Source of the DNA: an uncultured Prevotella sp.
GTDB taxonomy: Bacteria; Bacteroidota; Bacteroidia; Bacteroidales; Bacteroidaceae
Direction of reading: 5' to 3'
Assembly: GCA_900319905.1 (NCBI GenBank)
Contig: ONQB01000004.1
Coordinates: 62,001 to 126,000, forward strand
DNA: 64,000 nt
Shown piece after piece: positions 8,260-16,707 of the stretch (position 1 is the stretch's first letter; each line of letters starts with the position of its first letter). The notes beneath the pieces are model-generated. The model was given only the letters and a program-made list of their open reading frames with translations. It ran no database searches and was not told where the DNA came from. A program made the position numbers and the translations under genes.

Positions 8260-9678
8260 CTACCAGGCCTCTATGTCTTTTTCAATGTCGGGCATCTGAC
8301 TACGATGGAAGACGGGACTCTTAATGCCATTGCGCTTCTGCTGGCGATAGTCATTCAGCAAGAAGCAGGCTTGTGGGCTCAACTTGACAATGGCAACAAG
8401 GTTGCAAAGGGTGATGCTACCCATGAAGAGATCACCCAGGCTCCATACCAAGTCGAGACTGGCCAGTGAGCCAAAGAACACCATGACCACGCCGTTCATC
8501 ACCCTGACAAAAGTCAGCCACCCCTTACGGGCTGTCAGAAACTTGACGTTCATCTCGCCATAGGTATAATTGCCGATAATCGAAGAGAAGGCGAAGAAAA
8601 AGATAGCAATGGCTACGAACTGAGTGCCAATAGGCCCAATCTCGCTCTGCAAGGCCATCTGCGTGAGCTGCACGCCATTGAGTCCAGGAGTGGTAAACAC
8701 GCCGCTGATGAGTATGATAAAGGCAGTACAGGAGCAGATGAGCAACGTGTCGGTGAAGACGCTCAACGCCTGTACCAGTCCTTGCTTGACGGGATGAGAC
8801 ACACTGGCAATGCTGGCTGCGCAGGCAGCCGATCCCTCACCGGCCTCATTGGAGAACAGGCCGCGCTTGATGCCATTCATCATCGTCGCACCAAGTGTGC
8901 CACCGGCAAACTGCTGCAAGCCAAAGGCATTGGAGAGGATGACGGCGAAGACATGTGGTATCAGCCGGAGATTCATGAGGATGATGACCAAGGCCAACAC
9001 CACATAAAGAATGGCCATCACGGGCACAATGACACTGGACACTTTGGCGATGCGACCGATGCCGCCAAAGACGCAGAGCGTGGACAGCACGACGAGGATG
9101 AGACCCATGACGAGAGGCGGCACGCCAAAGGCTTTGTCAGCGGCGGCACAGATGGTGTTGCTCTGTATGGAGATGTAAGCCATGCAGAACGTCACCGTGA
9201 TAAGGACAGCATAGAGCTTCGCCATCCGCGGCTTGCGAAGTCCGAACTTCATGTAATAGGCCGGACCACCGATAAACGACCCTTGAGTCTTCCGCTTGTA
9301 GAGCTGGGCGAGCGTAGACTCAACAAAGGCCGTGGCGGAGCCCAAGAGAGCGATGACCCACATCCAAAACACGGCGCCAGGACCACCCACCGCAATGGCT
9401 GTGGCTACACCGGCCAGGTTGCCAGTGCCCACACGAGAGGCGATGGACACGGCAAAAGCTTCAAACGACGAGACATGCTTCTCGTGTTCCTTCTTCGTGG
9501 AGTCGCCCAACAGACGGATCATCTCAAAAAACATGCGGAACTGAACGCCTCGTGTCTTAAAAGTGAAATAAAGGGCACAGGCGATAAGCGCTACAATAAG
9601 AATGTACGACCACAGCACGGTGTTGAGGCTGCTGATGGTCTGGTTGAGCCAGCCATTCGCCGAGAAGAAATGATCCAT
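8260..9678 (-). CDS. Alanine/glycine:cation symporter, AGCS family
   Basis: Inner-membrane symporter of 472 residues importing small neutral amino acids (alanine, glycine) with Na+ or H+. The family signature near the first third is clear: RVGTGNLAGVATAIAVGGPGA followed by FWMWVIALLGSATAFVESTLAQLYK. GSFIGGPAYYMKFGLRKP and SNEAGEGSAACAASIA are also typical. About ten to eleven membrane segments are predicted. The start at 9678 gives the usual short hydrophilic N-terminus. The gene stands alone, with its own promoter on the right and the GH89 promoter region on the left. It is probably housekeeping or nutrient uptake and has no obvious tie to the glycan genes. Confidence 0.95.
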   Translation of the reverse strand: MDHFFSANGWLNQTISSLNTVLWSYILIVALIACALYFTFKTRGVQFRMFFEMIRLLGDSTKKEHEKHVSSFEAFAVSIASRVGTGNLAGVATAIAVGGPGAVFWMWVIALLGSATAFVESTLAQLYKRKTQGSFIGGPAYYMKFGLRKPRMAKLYAVLITVTFCMAYISIQSNTICAAADKAFGVPPLVMGLILVVLSTLCVFGGIGRIAKVSSVIVPVMAILYVVLALVIILMNLRLIPHVFAVILSNAFGLQQFAGGTLGATMMNGIKRGLFSNEAGEGSAACAASIASVSHPVKQGLVQALSVFTDTLLICSCTAFIILISGVFTTPGLNGVQLTQMALQSEIGPIGTQFVAIAIFFFAFSSIIGNYTYGEMNVKFLTARKGWLTFVRVMNGVVMVFFGSLASLDLVWSLGDLFMGSITLCNLVAIVKLSPQACFLLNDYRQQKRNGIKSPVFHRSQMPDIEKDIEAW

Positions 9679-9715
9679 ATGTAATAATATTAGAACGACT
9701 ATTATCTTTTGGTTG

Positions 9716-9747
9716 CAAAAGTAGTACTTTATTCTTCAATATGCAAG
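9716..9747 (-). promoter_or_regulatory. Promoter of the AGCS symporter gene
   Basis: Minus-strand TACTTTTG (9716-9723) matches the -7 consensus. A CTTG (9744-9747) lies 20 bp upstream at the -33 position. The gene start is about 38 bp downstream. Confidence 0.5.
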
Positions 9748-9770
9748 CAAAAGACCAGAATAAGCCTTAT

Positions 9771-9825
9771 AACAAAACAAAAAGGGTTTGTGACTGGCCT
9801 CTTATCGGTCAAGCCGCAAACCCTT
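9771..9825 (-). terminator. Intrinsic terminator after the Omp28-like gene
   Basis: On the minus strand a hairpin pairs AAGGGTTTG (9817-9825) with CAAACCCTT (9782-9790), with extra inner pairing (TGAC/GTCA). A T-rich run (TTTTTGTTTTG) follows at once. It lies just downstream of the stop at 9849. Confidence 0.8.
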
Positions 9826-9848
9826 ATATAGATAACTATATGGAACGA

Positions 9849-11678
9849 TTACCTCACAACGGCCTTAATGGTCTTGCCATTGCTTAGCTTCACGATGTTG
9901 AGGCCCTTCATAGGATGAGCAAGGCGCTTGCCATCGATGCTGTAGTACTCCATATTGATATTCTTCATCTGGCTCTCAACGTTGCGGATGCCAGTAGGTG
10001 AAGTAACCTTCACCTTCAAAGCATTGACTGCTTCGCCTGTCGTCGTATCGATGACGGCCACCACAACGTGCAGCTTGCTCTTGTCCTGAATGATACTCGA
10101 ACCGACAAGACTACTGCTGCCGGAAAGGTCGAACGTGTAAGAGGACTGTGCAGAAGCATTGGCTGCCACGGTTTCAGGCAGACTGCCAGAGACAGGGTCC
10201 TTGCCGCTCCATCCTACCACAACGAAGTTGTAAACCAGGCCACTAACCTCGGAGGCGCCTTGTGTGAACTGCTTCATATCATCATCGGGATAAGATGAGG
10301 CACGGCTGTTATAATAGTTATGCTGAATCCAATCACTGGACGTACCCGACAAGCCATCTGCTGTAAGGATATAGGTCAGCTGGTAACGACCATTGGACTG
10401 AGAGACGGCAAACTGAGTATTGGTTGAGACATCAATCTTCTGTTCATCACTGCTCAGCACTGCGGTGGCCTCGAGACCAACAGGTGCAAACTTGGTAGCA
10501 TACTCTGCATAGGTATCATCGATATTGAAATGGCCGTCATAGTTGTCACCACAATAGGCATCCGTAGCGTGTGTACGGTTGATATAAGCAGCCGGGAAAC
10601 CGGGGACATCGGAAGGATAGTCGGACGCAGGCACAAACTCCATAGGATCGCCATTGTGATAGGAAACACCTACAAAGTCATCACCCAACAACTCGTTCAT
10701 ATGCTCCAGTCCTACAAAGCCACGCGGGCACCAACCGCACCAGGTGCCGGTATACTCCTCAAGCAATGGGCGGTTCTTTGGGTTGAGAAGCAGCACATGA
10801 TACACATCCTCTGACGTGGTTGAAGCCTGGGCATTGTCTTTACCGTTGACCTTGGTAATGGCAAACTTCATGGTGTATTCGCCCGGCTCTGCAATGGCCG
10901 GAACATCAATCGTGGCATTGGCCGTCTTGCCGAAGTGGGCAGGAATGGCTTCAGGAAGGTCGTAATGGCCAGTCGTCGTAGTTCCTGCCAGCTCATAACT
11001 GTAATCGATGGAGCTGACAGGTGTGGAACCAACATTCTTAATGGTATAGGCATAGGAAGCTGGGGTGTTGTACTGGACATACACCTCCGATCCAGAAGCT
11101 ACAGCCTGATCGGCAGGGATGCCGCTAATCTCTACCTGCATAGCCGACGCAATGCCAAGGGCTGCTCCCTTTGACATGAACTTACGGTAGGTGCGGCTGG
11201 TATGAAGATAGAAGTTGTCCTCACTGGTACTGATGACCTGCAAAGGAGCAGCTACCGAAGAGGTAAGATCAAAAGAATAGCCCACGTAAACACCATCGGA
11301 CGTAATGGTATAAGGAGTGTCGAACGTCACCTCAACAAATCCTGGAGCAATCTTAAAGCTTTGGCTCGTGACGTCAGGAACATTCTTGGAGCTCTTGATG
11401 GTCAGAGCCTTTGTGATGAAAGCCCGACCGTCGGTAACCAATGTAGTATCAACGTTAGAGGCGAAAGGAATTCTCACGCCTGTAATAGTCTTGCCAACCA
11501 GCGCAGCATCTTTGACAAAGACGGCTACGTCGTAGTTCTCCTTTTTGTTGGTTCCCCAGGAATCTATGTTCTCGGAACCAGAATAAGGACCGTATGTAAC
11601 TGTTTGGGCCAAAGCGTCAGTTGACGAAAGAATGGCAACCACAACAGTCATTACTGACAATATCTTTGATATTTTCAT
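9849..11678 (-). CDS. Omp28-like secreted protein with thioredoxin-type CGWC motif and T9SS sorting tail
   Basis: A 609-residue exported protein. The signal peptide ends LAQ (about residue 25). A beta-sandwich N-terminal region (about 26-180) is followed by an Ig-like stretch (about 190-290) and an Omp28/thioredoxin-like domain beginning RPLLEEYTGTWCGWCPRG, with CGWC at 314-317. Its surroundings (VGVSYHNGDPM, GFPAAYINR) resemble disulfide oxidoreductases. The C-terminus (YYSIDGKRLAHPMKGLNIVK, then a basic end) looks like a T9SS type A sorting domain, so the protein is probably cell-surface or secreted. Omp28 relatives were first described in Porphyromonas. A role in thiol-disulfide chemistry outside the cell is inferred from the CxxC motif; substrate unknown. 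A clear terminator follows the gene. Confidence 0.8.
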   Translation of the reverse strand: MKISKILSVMTVVVAILSSTDALAQTVTYGPYSGSENIDSWGTNKKENYDVAVFVKDAALVGKTITGVRIPFASNVDTTLVTDGRAFITKALTIKSSKNVPDVTSQSFKIAPGFVEVTFDTPYTITSDGVYVGYSFDLTSSVAAPLQVISTSEDNFYLHTSRTYRKFMSKGAALGIASAMQVEISGIPADQAVASGSEVYVQYNTPASYAYTIKNVGSTPVSSIDYSYELAGTTTTGHYDLPEAIPAHFGKTANATIDVPAIAEPGEYTMKFAITKVNGKDNAQASTTSEDVYHVLLLNPKNRPLLEEYTGTWCGWCPRGFVGLEHMNELLGDDFVGVSYHNGDPMEFVPASDYPSDVPGFPAAYINRTHATDAYCGDNYDGHFNIDDTYAEYATKFAPVGLEATAVLSSDEQKIDVSTNTQFAVSQSNGRYQLTYILTADGLSGTSSDWIQHNYYNSRASSYPDDDMKQFTQGASEVSGLVYNFVVVGWSGKDPVSGSLPETVAANASAQSSYTFDLSGSSSLVGSSIIQDKSKLHVVVAVIDTTTGEAVNALKVKVTSPTGIRNVESQMKNINMEYYSIDGKRLAHPMKGLNIVKLSNGKTIKAVVR

Positions 11679-11720
11679 CTTTCTAAACTCGTTATGATAT
11701 TAGATACAAACCATTAAGCT

Positions 11721-11758
11721 ATTCTTTGGGAAGTAACACATGTTGCTCCCCAAAGAAT
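11721..11758 (-). terminator. Hairpin between the two secreted-protein genes
   Basis: ATTCTTTGGG (11721-11730) pairs with CCCAAAGAAT (11749-11758), and the stem continues imperfectly inward with AGTAACA/TGTTGCT. It lies 29 bp downstream of the stop at 11787, where it could act as a terminator or mRNA 3' stabiliser. The T-run is weak. Confidence 0.45.
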
Positions 11759-11786
11759 AAAGATTATTGTTGCAAGCTCTTCCAGA

Positions 11787-13562
11787 TTACTTGTTGAGCA
11801 GCTTAGCCGTTTTCACAGAACCGTCGGCGAAGGTAGTCTTCTTGATGACCATGCCCTTATAAGTACTGTTCACCTTGCGGCCGGTAATGTCAAACATCTC
11901 GGTCTTTGCCACTTTGGTATTGTTGTTCACAATACCCTTCACAGAAGTATAGGCTGCGATGTCAAGCCAAACAACATCGGACTTATGCTCCTCGCCGGCA
12001 CCACGATAGATGCTCTGCAAGCCGAACTTCTCAGCACCGTCGAAGTAGAAGTAAATGGTATGCTGGTCTCCTGTGGCGTAGAAATCCCAACTGTCAGAGA
12101 AGTTGTAAGGCACCTCGGTCATATTTTCCGTAAGAGCTGTATATTCATCCGTAGAAAACTCGAACGGCTCATCAGGATCGTCTACAAAGAAGTTATAAGA
12201 CAACTTGTTGGTATTAAGGATGTTGCCATCAACATCGGTGGAAGGAATCTCAAACTGAACAGCACCATAGCCATTGCTTTCACTATAAGCCTGATAAGAA
12301 TCGAACTTCGGGTTGGCAGGAGTAGCTGCTACCTCCGTAAACGGTTCATACTTAGGTGCCACATAGGCGCCGCTGTAATAGACACGTGTCTTGGAAGCAT
12401 TCACAATAAGAGCCTCTGGTGCATCAAGCGAGAAGCTACCCGTAGCAGCATCGTAAGTGAAGGTCAGCGTATCCTTGTCTGCAAATTCATAGGAATAACC
12501 ATAGCTGCCGTTACTCGAAGAATACTCAACCGTCGCTGTGCCAGGCTTCATCCACAAGTAAGAAGAAATCGAACTGTCAGCTCCCAGGAACTGCTCGGGG
12601 AACGAAATGGTCTTCTTATCGTCACTGATGGTTCCGTGGATCCAAAGGTCGGCATTATCGTTGGCTGGGTCGTGGAGATAAATATCTTTACCATTCTTTG
12701 AGAGGGCAACCTGCTTCAATACGGTAGTAGGCACTTCGGTGCCCGTACTGTCAACAACGGTGTTGTACGTGAACTTATAAGTAGCAGACGTCGTGTCGGC
12801 TGGAATCGGAGTCACGGTCTCGGTCAACGGCTTATAAGCTATATTACCAGATCCATAGCCATACCAAGAACCAGTAGCATCGGTGAGACCAAGCATCTCA
12901 TAAGGATAGCCATAGACTTGGCTTTGATCAGCCTGGCTCAACTCTCCATCTTTATAGCTGAACACGATGCTGTCATTGCAAGTACCATCGCTCAACGTGT
13001 CAGGATACCAAAACACACCATCGTCACTCGTCTTTGCCACCAAACGGTTGGCATAAGCATAGAATGTCGAACCGTCTTCACTATCCTCTGAATAGATGGC
13101 CTGCGGCAGATAAGCCACATAAGTGCTATCATTGCGCTTGGTGAGCTTCAGCTTACCTTCCGTACTGAGAGTAGAAAGGGGATTCGTCAAATAAATGTTG
13201 CCGTCAGCGCCTAAGACATAACTGCCCAAGCCAGCTTCACTGTCACTCTCAATCAGATAGCCAAAATACGAATAGAAACTAACGTCAGAGCGCATCATAT
13301 TATTGACTGCGGTGCCTTCGGGACTGGTGATCAGACTATCGCCATACACGGGTTGGGGCATGGCCTTGAAGATAGGAGCTTTACTCAATGAATAGAAGCT
13401 TGAATTCTCTCTTGCCTGCTGAATGACGTGCGCCTTGCGAGCCTGTGCCAGTGTAGAAAGAGTGGATTTCTTCACCACTGTACCGTTAATTCTGAGGCCT
13501 TGAGCCATTGCTGTGCTTCCTGCAAGCAGCGCACTTACGAGTAAATAGGTAAAATTCCTCAT
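11787..13562 (-). CDS. Secreted protein of unknown function with T9SS-type C-terminal tail
   Basis: A 591-residue protein with no family I recognise. The ATG at 13562 is chosen because it starts directly before a good signal peptide (MRNFTYLLVSALLAGSTAMA, then Q); the in-frame alternative at 13586 is a TTG. Most of the protein is rich in Tyr, Ser, Thr, Asp and Gly with alternating hydrophobic residues, as in all-beta surface proteins of Prevotella. Repeated YxGAYVAPKYEPFTEV-like and WLHDPANDN-like stretches suggest several beta-sandwich units. The end (EMFDITGRKVNSTYKGMVIK, then a Lys-rich finish) fits a T9SS sorting domain. A strong promoter precedes it. It may be a surface binding protein or adhesin; that is only inference. 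Confidence 0.75.
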   Translation of the reverse strand: MRNFTYLLVSALLAGSTAMAQGLRINGTVVKKSTLSTLAQARKAHVIQQARENSSFYSLSKAPIFKAMPQPVYGDSLITSPEGTAVNNMMRSDVSFYSYFGYLIESDSEAGLGSYVLGADGNIYLTNPLSTLSTEGKLKLTKRNDSTYVAYLPQAIYSEDSEDGSTFYAYANRLVAKTSDDGVFWYPDTLSDGTCNDSIVFSYKDGELSQADQSQVYGYPYEMLGLTDATGSWYGYGSGNIAYKPLTETVTPIPADTTSATYKFTYNTVVDSTGTEVPTTVLKQVALSKNGKDIYLHDPANDNADLWIHGTISDDKKTISFPEQFLGADSSISSYLWMKPGTATVEYSSSNGSYGYSYEFADKDTLTFTYDAATGSFSLDAPEALIVNASKTRVYYSGAYVAPKYEPFTEVAATPANPKFDSYQAYSESNGYGAVQFEIPSTDVDGNILNTNKLSYNFFVDDPDEPFEFSTDEYTALTENMTEVPYNFSDSWDFYATGDQHTIYFYFDGAEKFGLQSIYRGAGEEHKSDVVWLDIAAYTSVKGIVNNNTKVAKTEMFDITGRKVNSTYKGMVIKKTTFADGSVKTAKLLNK

Positions 13563-13637
13563 GCGTAAATACTTTAAATTAAACAATAACGAAAGACTTT
13601 CTCTCTTATAAAATCTATTCTATTCTCTTAACAACCG

Positions 13638-13669
13638 CAAAAGTAATAAGTTGTAAGCAAAAAACCAAA
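13638..13669 (-). promoter_or_regulatory. Promoter of the 591-residue secreted protein
   Basis: Minus-strand TTTG (13666-13669), 20 bp, then TACTTTTG (13638-13645): a near-ideal Bacteroidota promoter. The leader is about 70 nt and supports the ATG at 13562. Confidence 0.65.
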
Positions 13670-13803
13670 TTAAATGACGCTTTTTTGCTTCATTGAAGTG
13701 AAAAAAGTTATTCTGTTGCATTTAGAAGGCGTTATTCTCACATTATTAATATTGTCTTTCAAAAAAAATCGAGCTCGGTGGGTTAAGAATCAATAAATAT
13801 TAG

Positions 13804-13811
13804 TAACTTTG
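13804..13811 (+). promoter_or_regulatory. -7 element for the sensor/AraC regulator, with a long leader
   Basis: TAACTTTG matches the -7 consensus; no convincing -33 box was found. It would leave a leader of about 200 nt before the ATG at 14020. The 457-bp divergent gap (13563-14019) otherwise holds the opposite-strand promoter at 13638-13669. I see no supportable gene in it: the open stretch at about 13810-13945 has no start codon in frame. Confidence 0.4.
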
Positions 13812-14019
13812 TCAGAGCGCAATCGCACCATCAAAGCAAAGGCTTCTCCAAAGACAGCCATGACCTGTCCGGCGACAAACAGCTGCTGTCACTGAAGGCA
13901 TGCGGCATCAATATGACCGAGAAGCGATTGGCGATTGGGCAGTGAAACAACTATATTGAATCATAAAGGCATCCACAAGGAATAGGAGCCATATCAAAAC
14001 TAAAATAGAGACACGGCTT

Positions 14020-16407
14020 ATGCGGTTGAGACAACTCTTATCTATCCTGTTAGTGACAATCCCATTGTGGATGTTGGCACAGACATATGGTTCGCTGACC
14101 ATGGAAAACGGATTGATGGACAATACCGTGACTGCATTCTGCCAGGATGATCACGGAATGATGTTTCTGGGCAACTACCGGGGCGTTGACCGCTTCGACG
14201 GATCTCATGTTGTCAACATTCCCTTTGAACCGAATAACGATGAGGAGAGTAACTGCATCACTGCCATTGTTGAGGAGGACAAAGAACACCTGCTGGTGGG
14301 CAATGCGGATGGTCTGTGGAGTTTGGACAAACGGCGTCTCACATTGACGAGGATCTTTCAAAAGACCATCGACTGCGGTGTCACCGCCTTGCAGGTGAAG
14401 AGAACAAAGGGGCGTAAAGGCTCTAAGATCATCATCAGCACCCAACTGGGTGTCTACGAAATGGACAAAGGCACAGACAACAGTTCATCAGAAGGCTCCT
14501 TGCGGAAGATCTCCAATCGACATTGCTCAACGCCAGTCAGACAAAACGTTACTCCAAAAGGATGGGGACGACTGAGAAAAGCCGACTACTACTTCAAATC
14601 CTCAATCAACGGCAACCAATGGGTGAGCTACAAATTCTTCGGAGTCGACTATAGCTACCTCAACCGAGGCATTTTCCATGTCATCGACGCGCCTGGCATC
14701 TTCGACAGTCGCAACATTCCATTGAGGAATTACCTGGTTGACAACAACCGCATCTTTCTCTGCACGCGCGAAGGGCTCTATGTATACGACCGCTCTGCGA
14801 GTACGTTCCATCCTGTCTGCCAAACACTTTTGGGCAACAGCATCATCACACAGATGATGAGCCTCGGCAACAAATATCTTGTTGCAACTATCGGCCAGGG
14901 AGTCCTTATATTAAATAAGGTGTCACTGGCTGTGGAAGGCCACGTGCTCAACGGCGCCAATGTGTACCAGTTATGTCAAGACAAGCATGGGAACGTGTGG
15001 ATGTGCTCGTCCGCTGGCCTGGCATCCTACAACCCACAGACAGGACACATGGTCGTCTTTCAAACGCGCAACAGCCAACTGCCTTCCGACGAAGTACTCT
15101 GCATAGGTTTCGATTCTGACGGCATCGGGTGGGTGTCAACATCCAACGGCTTGTGCCAGTATCTGCCGGCTTTGCACGTACTCGCTGCCAACGCGCTTCC
15201 CAAAAGAATTAAGCAGGTGGGAACCCTGCGCACCATTTCCGCACTGCCCAAAGGGCGACTCCTGCTCATCCCACAACACGGCAAGCCCTTCATCTACCAG
15301 GAAGCAAGCGACCGACTGAAGACCATTCCCCTGCAAATGGATTCAACCGCTAAACTGCTCTATCTCCATATCGCCAACGACAGCACCTTCGTCTTTGTCA
15401 CCTCCAACGGAATCTACAGCCAGCAGGGCAACAGACTGCGGCGATTTGGATATATTGACGGACTGAGCAACCAAGAGTTTCAGTCTCACTCCGTCGTGCT
15501 CGACAGAAAGGGGTTGTTGTGGGCTGCTACCAACGGCGGACTGGTCTATGCTAAGCTACAAGACCTGCTACAGCAACGTCCCCTTCAACACTACGACATC
15601 TTCCTCACGCAAATCCAAACCGATCACTGGTTTTCTCCTGCTGAAGCCACTGCCGTAATGATGGACCACACACTTCAACTAAGTCGGTACCGCAGTGAGT
15701 TCACTGTACAGTTCGCCCCACATATCTATGGCAATACCAACGACATCAGATACCGATACCGATTGGAAGGTGCCAAGGACGACTCATGGAAAGGCGCCGA
15801 TCACAACCACATCATCTCCTACCGCCATCTCGCAGCTGGTGATTACAAGCTCGTCATTGAAGCCGTAGGAATGCCAGAGATCAGCACGACTGTCAACGTC
15901 ATCGTGCCCTACACCTACAGATCCATCGCCATATGCCTGGCAATATTCGTCCTCACGCTGATCATCGGTTATCTGCTCTACTGCAACTACACGAAGACTC
16001 CGTACTTCTGGAAACAATGGGAACCAAAGCCTGAACGGTATCAGAACTCAAAGGTATCACCTCAGCGTGCCGCCCAGTTGCAGAAGCAACTGCTTGCGGC
16101 CATGGAGAAACAGAAACCTTATCTGAACGCAAATCTGCAAATGGGAGACCTGGCAAAGATGCTCGGATGCAGCGCGCATGAGTTGTCTCAAGTGTTTTCT
16201 CAATATATGCAGCGCAGCTATTACGATTTCGTGGCCGAGTACCGCATCAATGAATTCAAACGGTTGGCCGTACAACCTCAGTACGCAAAGTACACCATCA
16301 CCGCCCTCTCCGAACAATGTGGCTTCAAGAGTCGCACCCCGTTCCTGACATCATTTAAGAAGTTCACCGGTATGACGCCAAGCGAATTCATGGATAAGTG
16401 CAAATAA
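14020..16407 (+). CDS. Membrane-spanning sensor/regulator: beta-propeller, Y_Y_Y domain, one TM, AraC-type DNA-binding domain; no kinase
   Basis: A 795-residue regulator. After a signal sequence (MRLRQLLSILLVTIPLWMLA), residues about 22-540 carry propeller-type repeats (GLMDNTVTAFCQDDHG, GNVWMCSSAGLASYNP, DGIGWVSTSNGLCQY, KGLLWAATNGGLVYA) as in periplasmic sensors of hybrid two-component systems. A Y_Y_Y-like Ig domain follows (RYRYRLEGAKDDSW, about 565-625). One membrane helix lies at about 635-655. The cytoplasmic end (about 695-794) is an AraC/XylS helix-turn-helix (LAKMLGCSAHELSQVFSQYM, then FKSRTPFLTSFKKFTGMTPSEF). Histidine kinase and receiver domains, present in classical hybrid systems, are absent, so ligand binding would act directly through the membrane. 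It probably controls the LamG/lyase gene 300 bp downstream. Confidence 0.9.
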   Translation: MRLRQLLSILLVTIPLWMLAQTYGSLTMENGLMDNTVTAFCQDDHGMMFLGNYRGVDRFDGSHVVNIPFEPNNDEESNCITAIVEEDKEHLLVGNADGLWSLDKRRLTLTRIFQKTIDCGVTALQVKRTKGRKGSKIIISTQLGVYEMDKGTDNSSSEGSLRKISNRHCSTPVRQNVTPKGWGRLRKADYYFKSSINGNQWVSYKFFGVDYSYLNRGIFHVIDAPGIFDSRNIPLRNYLVDNNRIFLCTREGLYVYDRSASTFHPVCQTLLGNSIITQMMSLGNKYLVATIGQGVLILNKVSLAVEGHVLNGANVYQLCQDKHGNVWMCSSAGLASYNPQTGHMVVFQTRNSQLPSDEVLCIGFDSDGIGWVSTSNGLCQYLPALHVLAANALPKRIKQVGTLRTISALPKGRLLLIPQHGKPFIYQEASDRLKTIPLQMDSTAKLLYLHIANDSTFVFVTSNGIYSQQGNRLRRFGYIDGLSNQEFQSHSVVLDRKGLLWAATNGGLVYAKLQDLLQQRPLQHYDIFLTQIQTDHWFSPAEATAVMMDHTLQLSRYRSEFTVQFAPHIYGNTNDIRYRYRLEGAKDDSWKGADHNHIISYRHLAAGDYKLVIEAVGMPEISTTVNVIVPYTYRSIAICLAIFVLTLIIGYLLYCNYTKTPYFWKQWEPKPERYQNSKVSPQRAAQLQKQLLAAMEKQKPYLNANLQMGDLAKMLGCSAHELSQVFSQYMQRSYYDFVAEYRINEFKRLAVQPQYAKYTITALSEQCGFKSRTPFLTSFKKFTGMTPSEFMDKCK

Positions 16408-16579
16408 CCCCGACCCATACGCATCCACAATCCCTTAATGAAGTCGTCGTCTTTATGGCCTCATGCACTTTACAATTATAAAGTGCAAAGTACTTGATAC
16501 TGCAACGCACTATTCGTCAGAAGGTTACAAGGAAATAAGTCTTTTCAAATTGTAACAACAATAAAAGAGCATAAAACCA

Positions 16580-16610
16580 TTGTCTGTTCGACATTTTCAT
16601 ATTACCTTTG
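16580..16610 (+). promoter_or_regulatory. Promoter of the LamG/alginate-lyase-fold gene
   Basis: TTG (16580-16582), 20 bp and TACCTTTG (16603-16610). It lies in the 300-bp gap 16408-16707, which holds no gene. The start codon is about 97 bp further on, leaving room in the leader or upstream for an operator of the adjacent AraC-type regulator. Confidence 0.6.
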
Positions 16611-16707
16611 CCAGCAGATTTCACTGAAAAACTAAAAGCGACACCGAGCATGATGCACCATCCGGCTGCGCTTCACTCACAGAACCGAACTTAAAACTCA
16701 CATTTAT

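Noticed and set aside
8782..9684. 300-codon plus-strand frame opposite the AGCS symporter
   Set aside because: Antisense to a strongly conserved transporter; composition dominated by His, Asp and Gly, without family motifs.
13810..13945. Open stretch before the sensor/AraC regulator
   Set aside because: No in-frame ATG, GTG or TTG start was found and the translation shows no known pattern; it is better explained as a leader.
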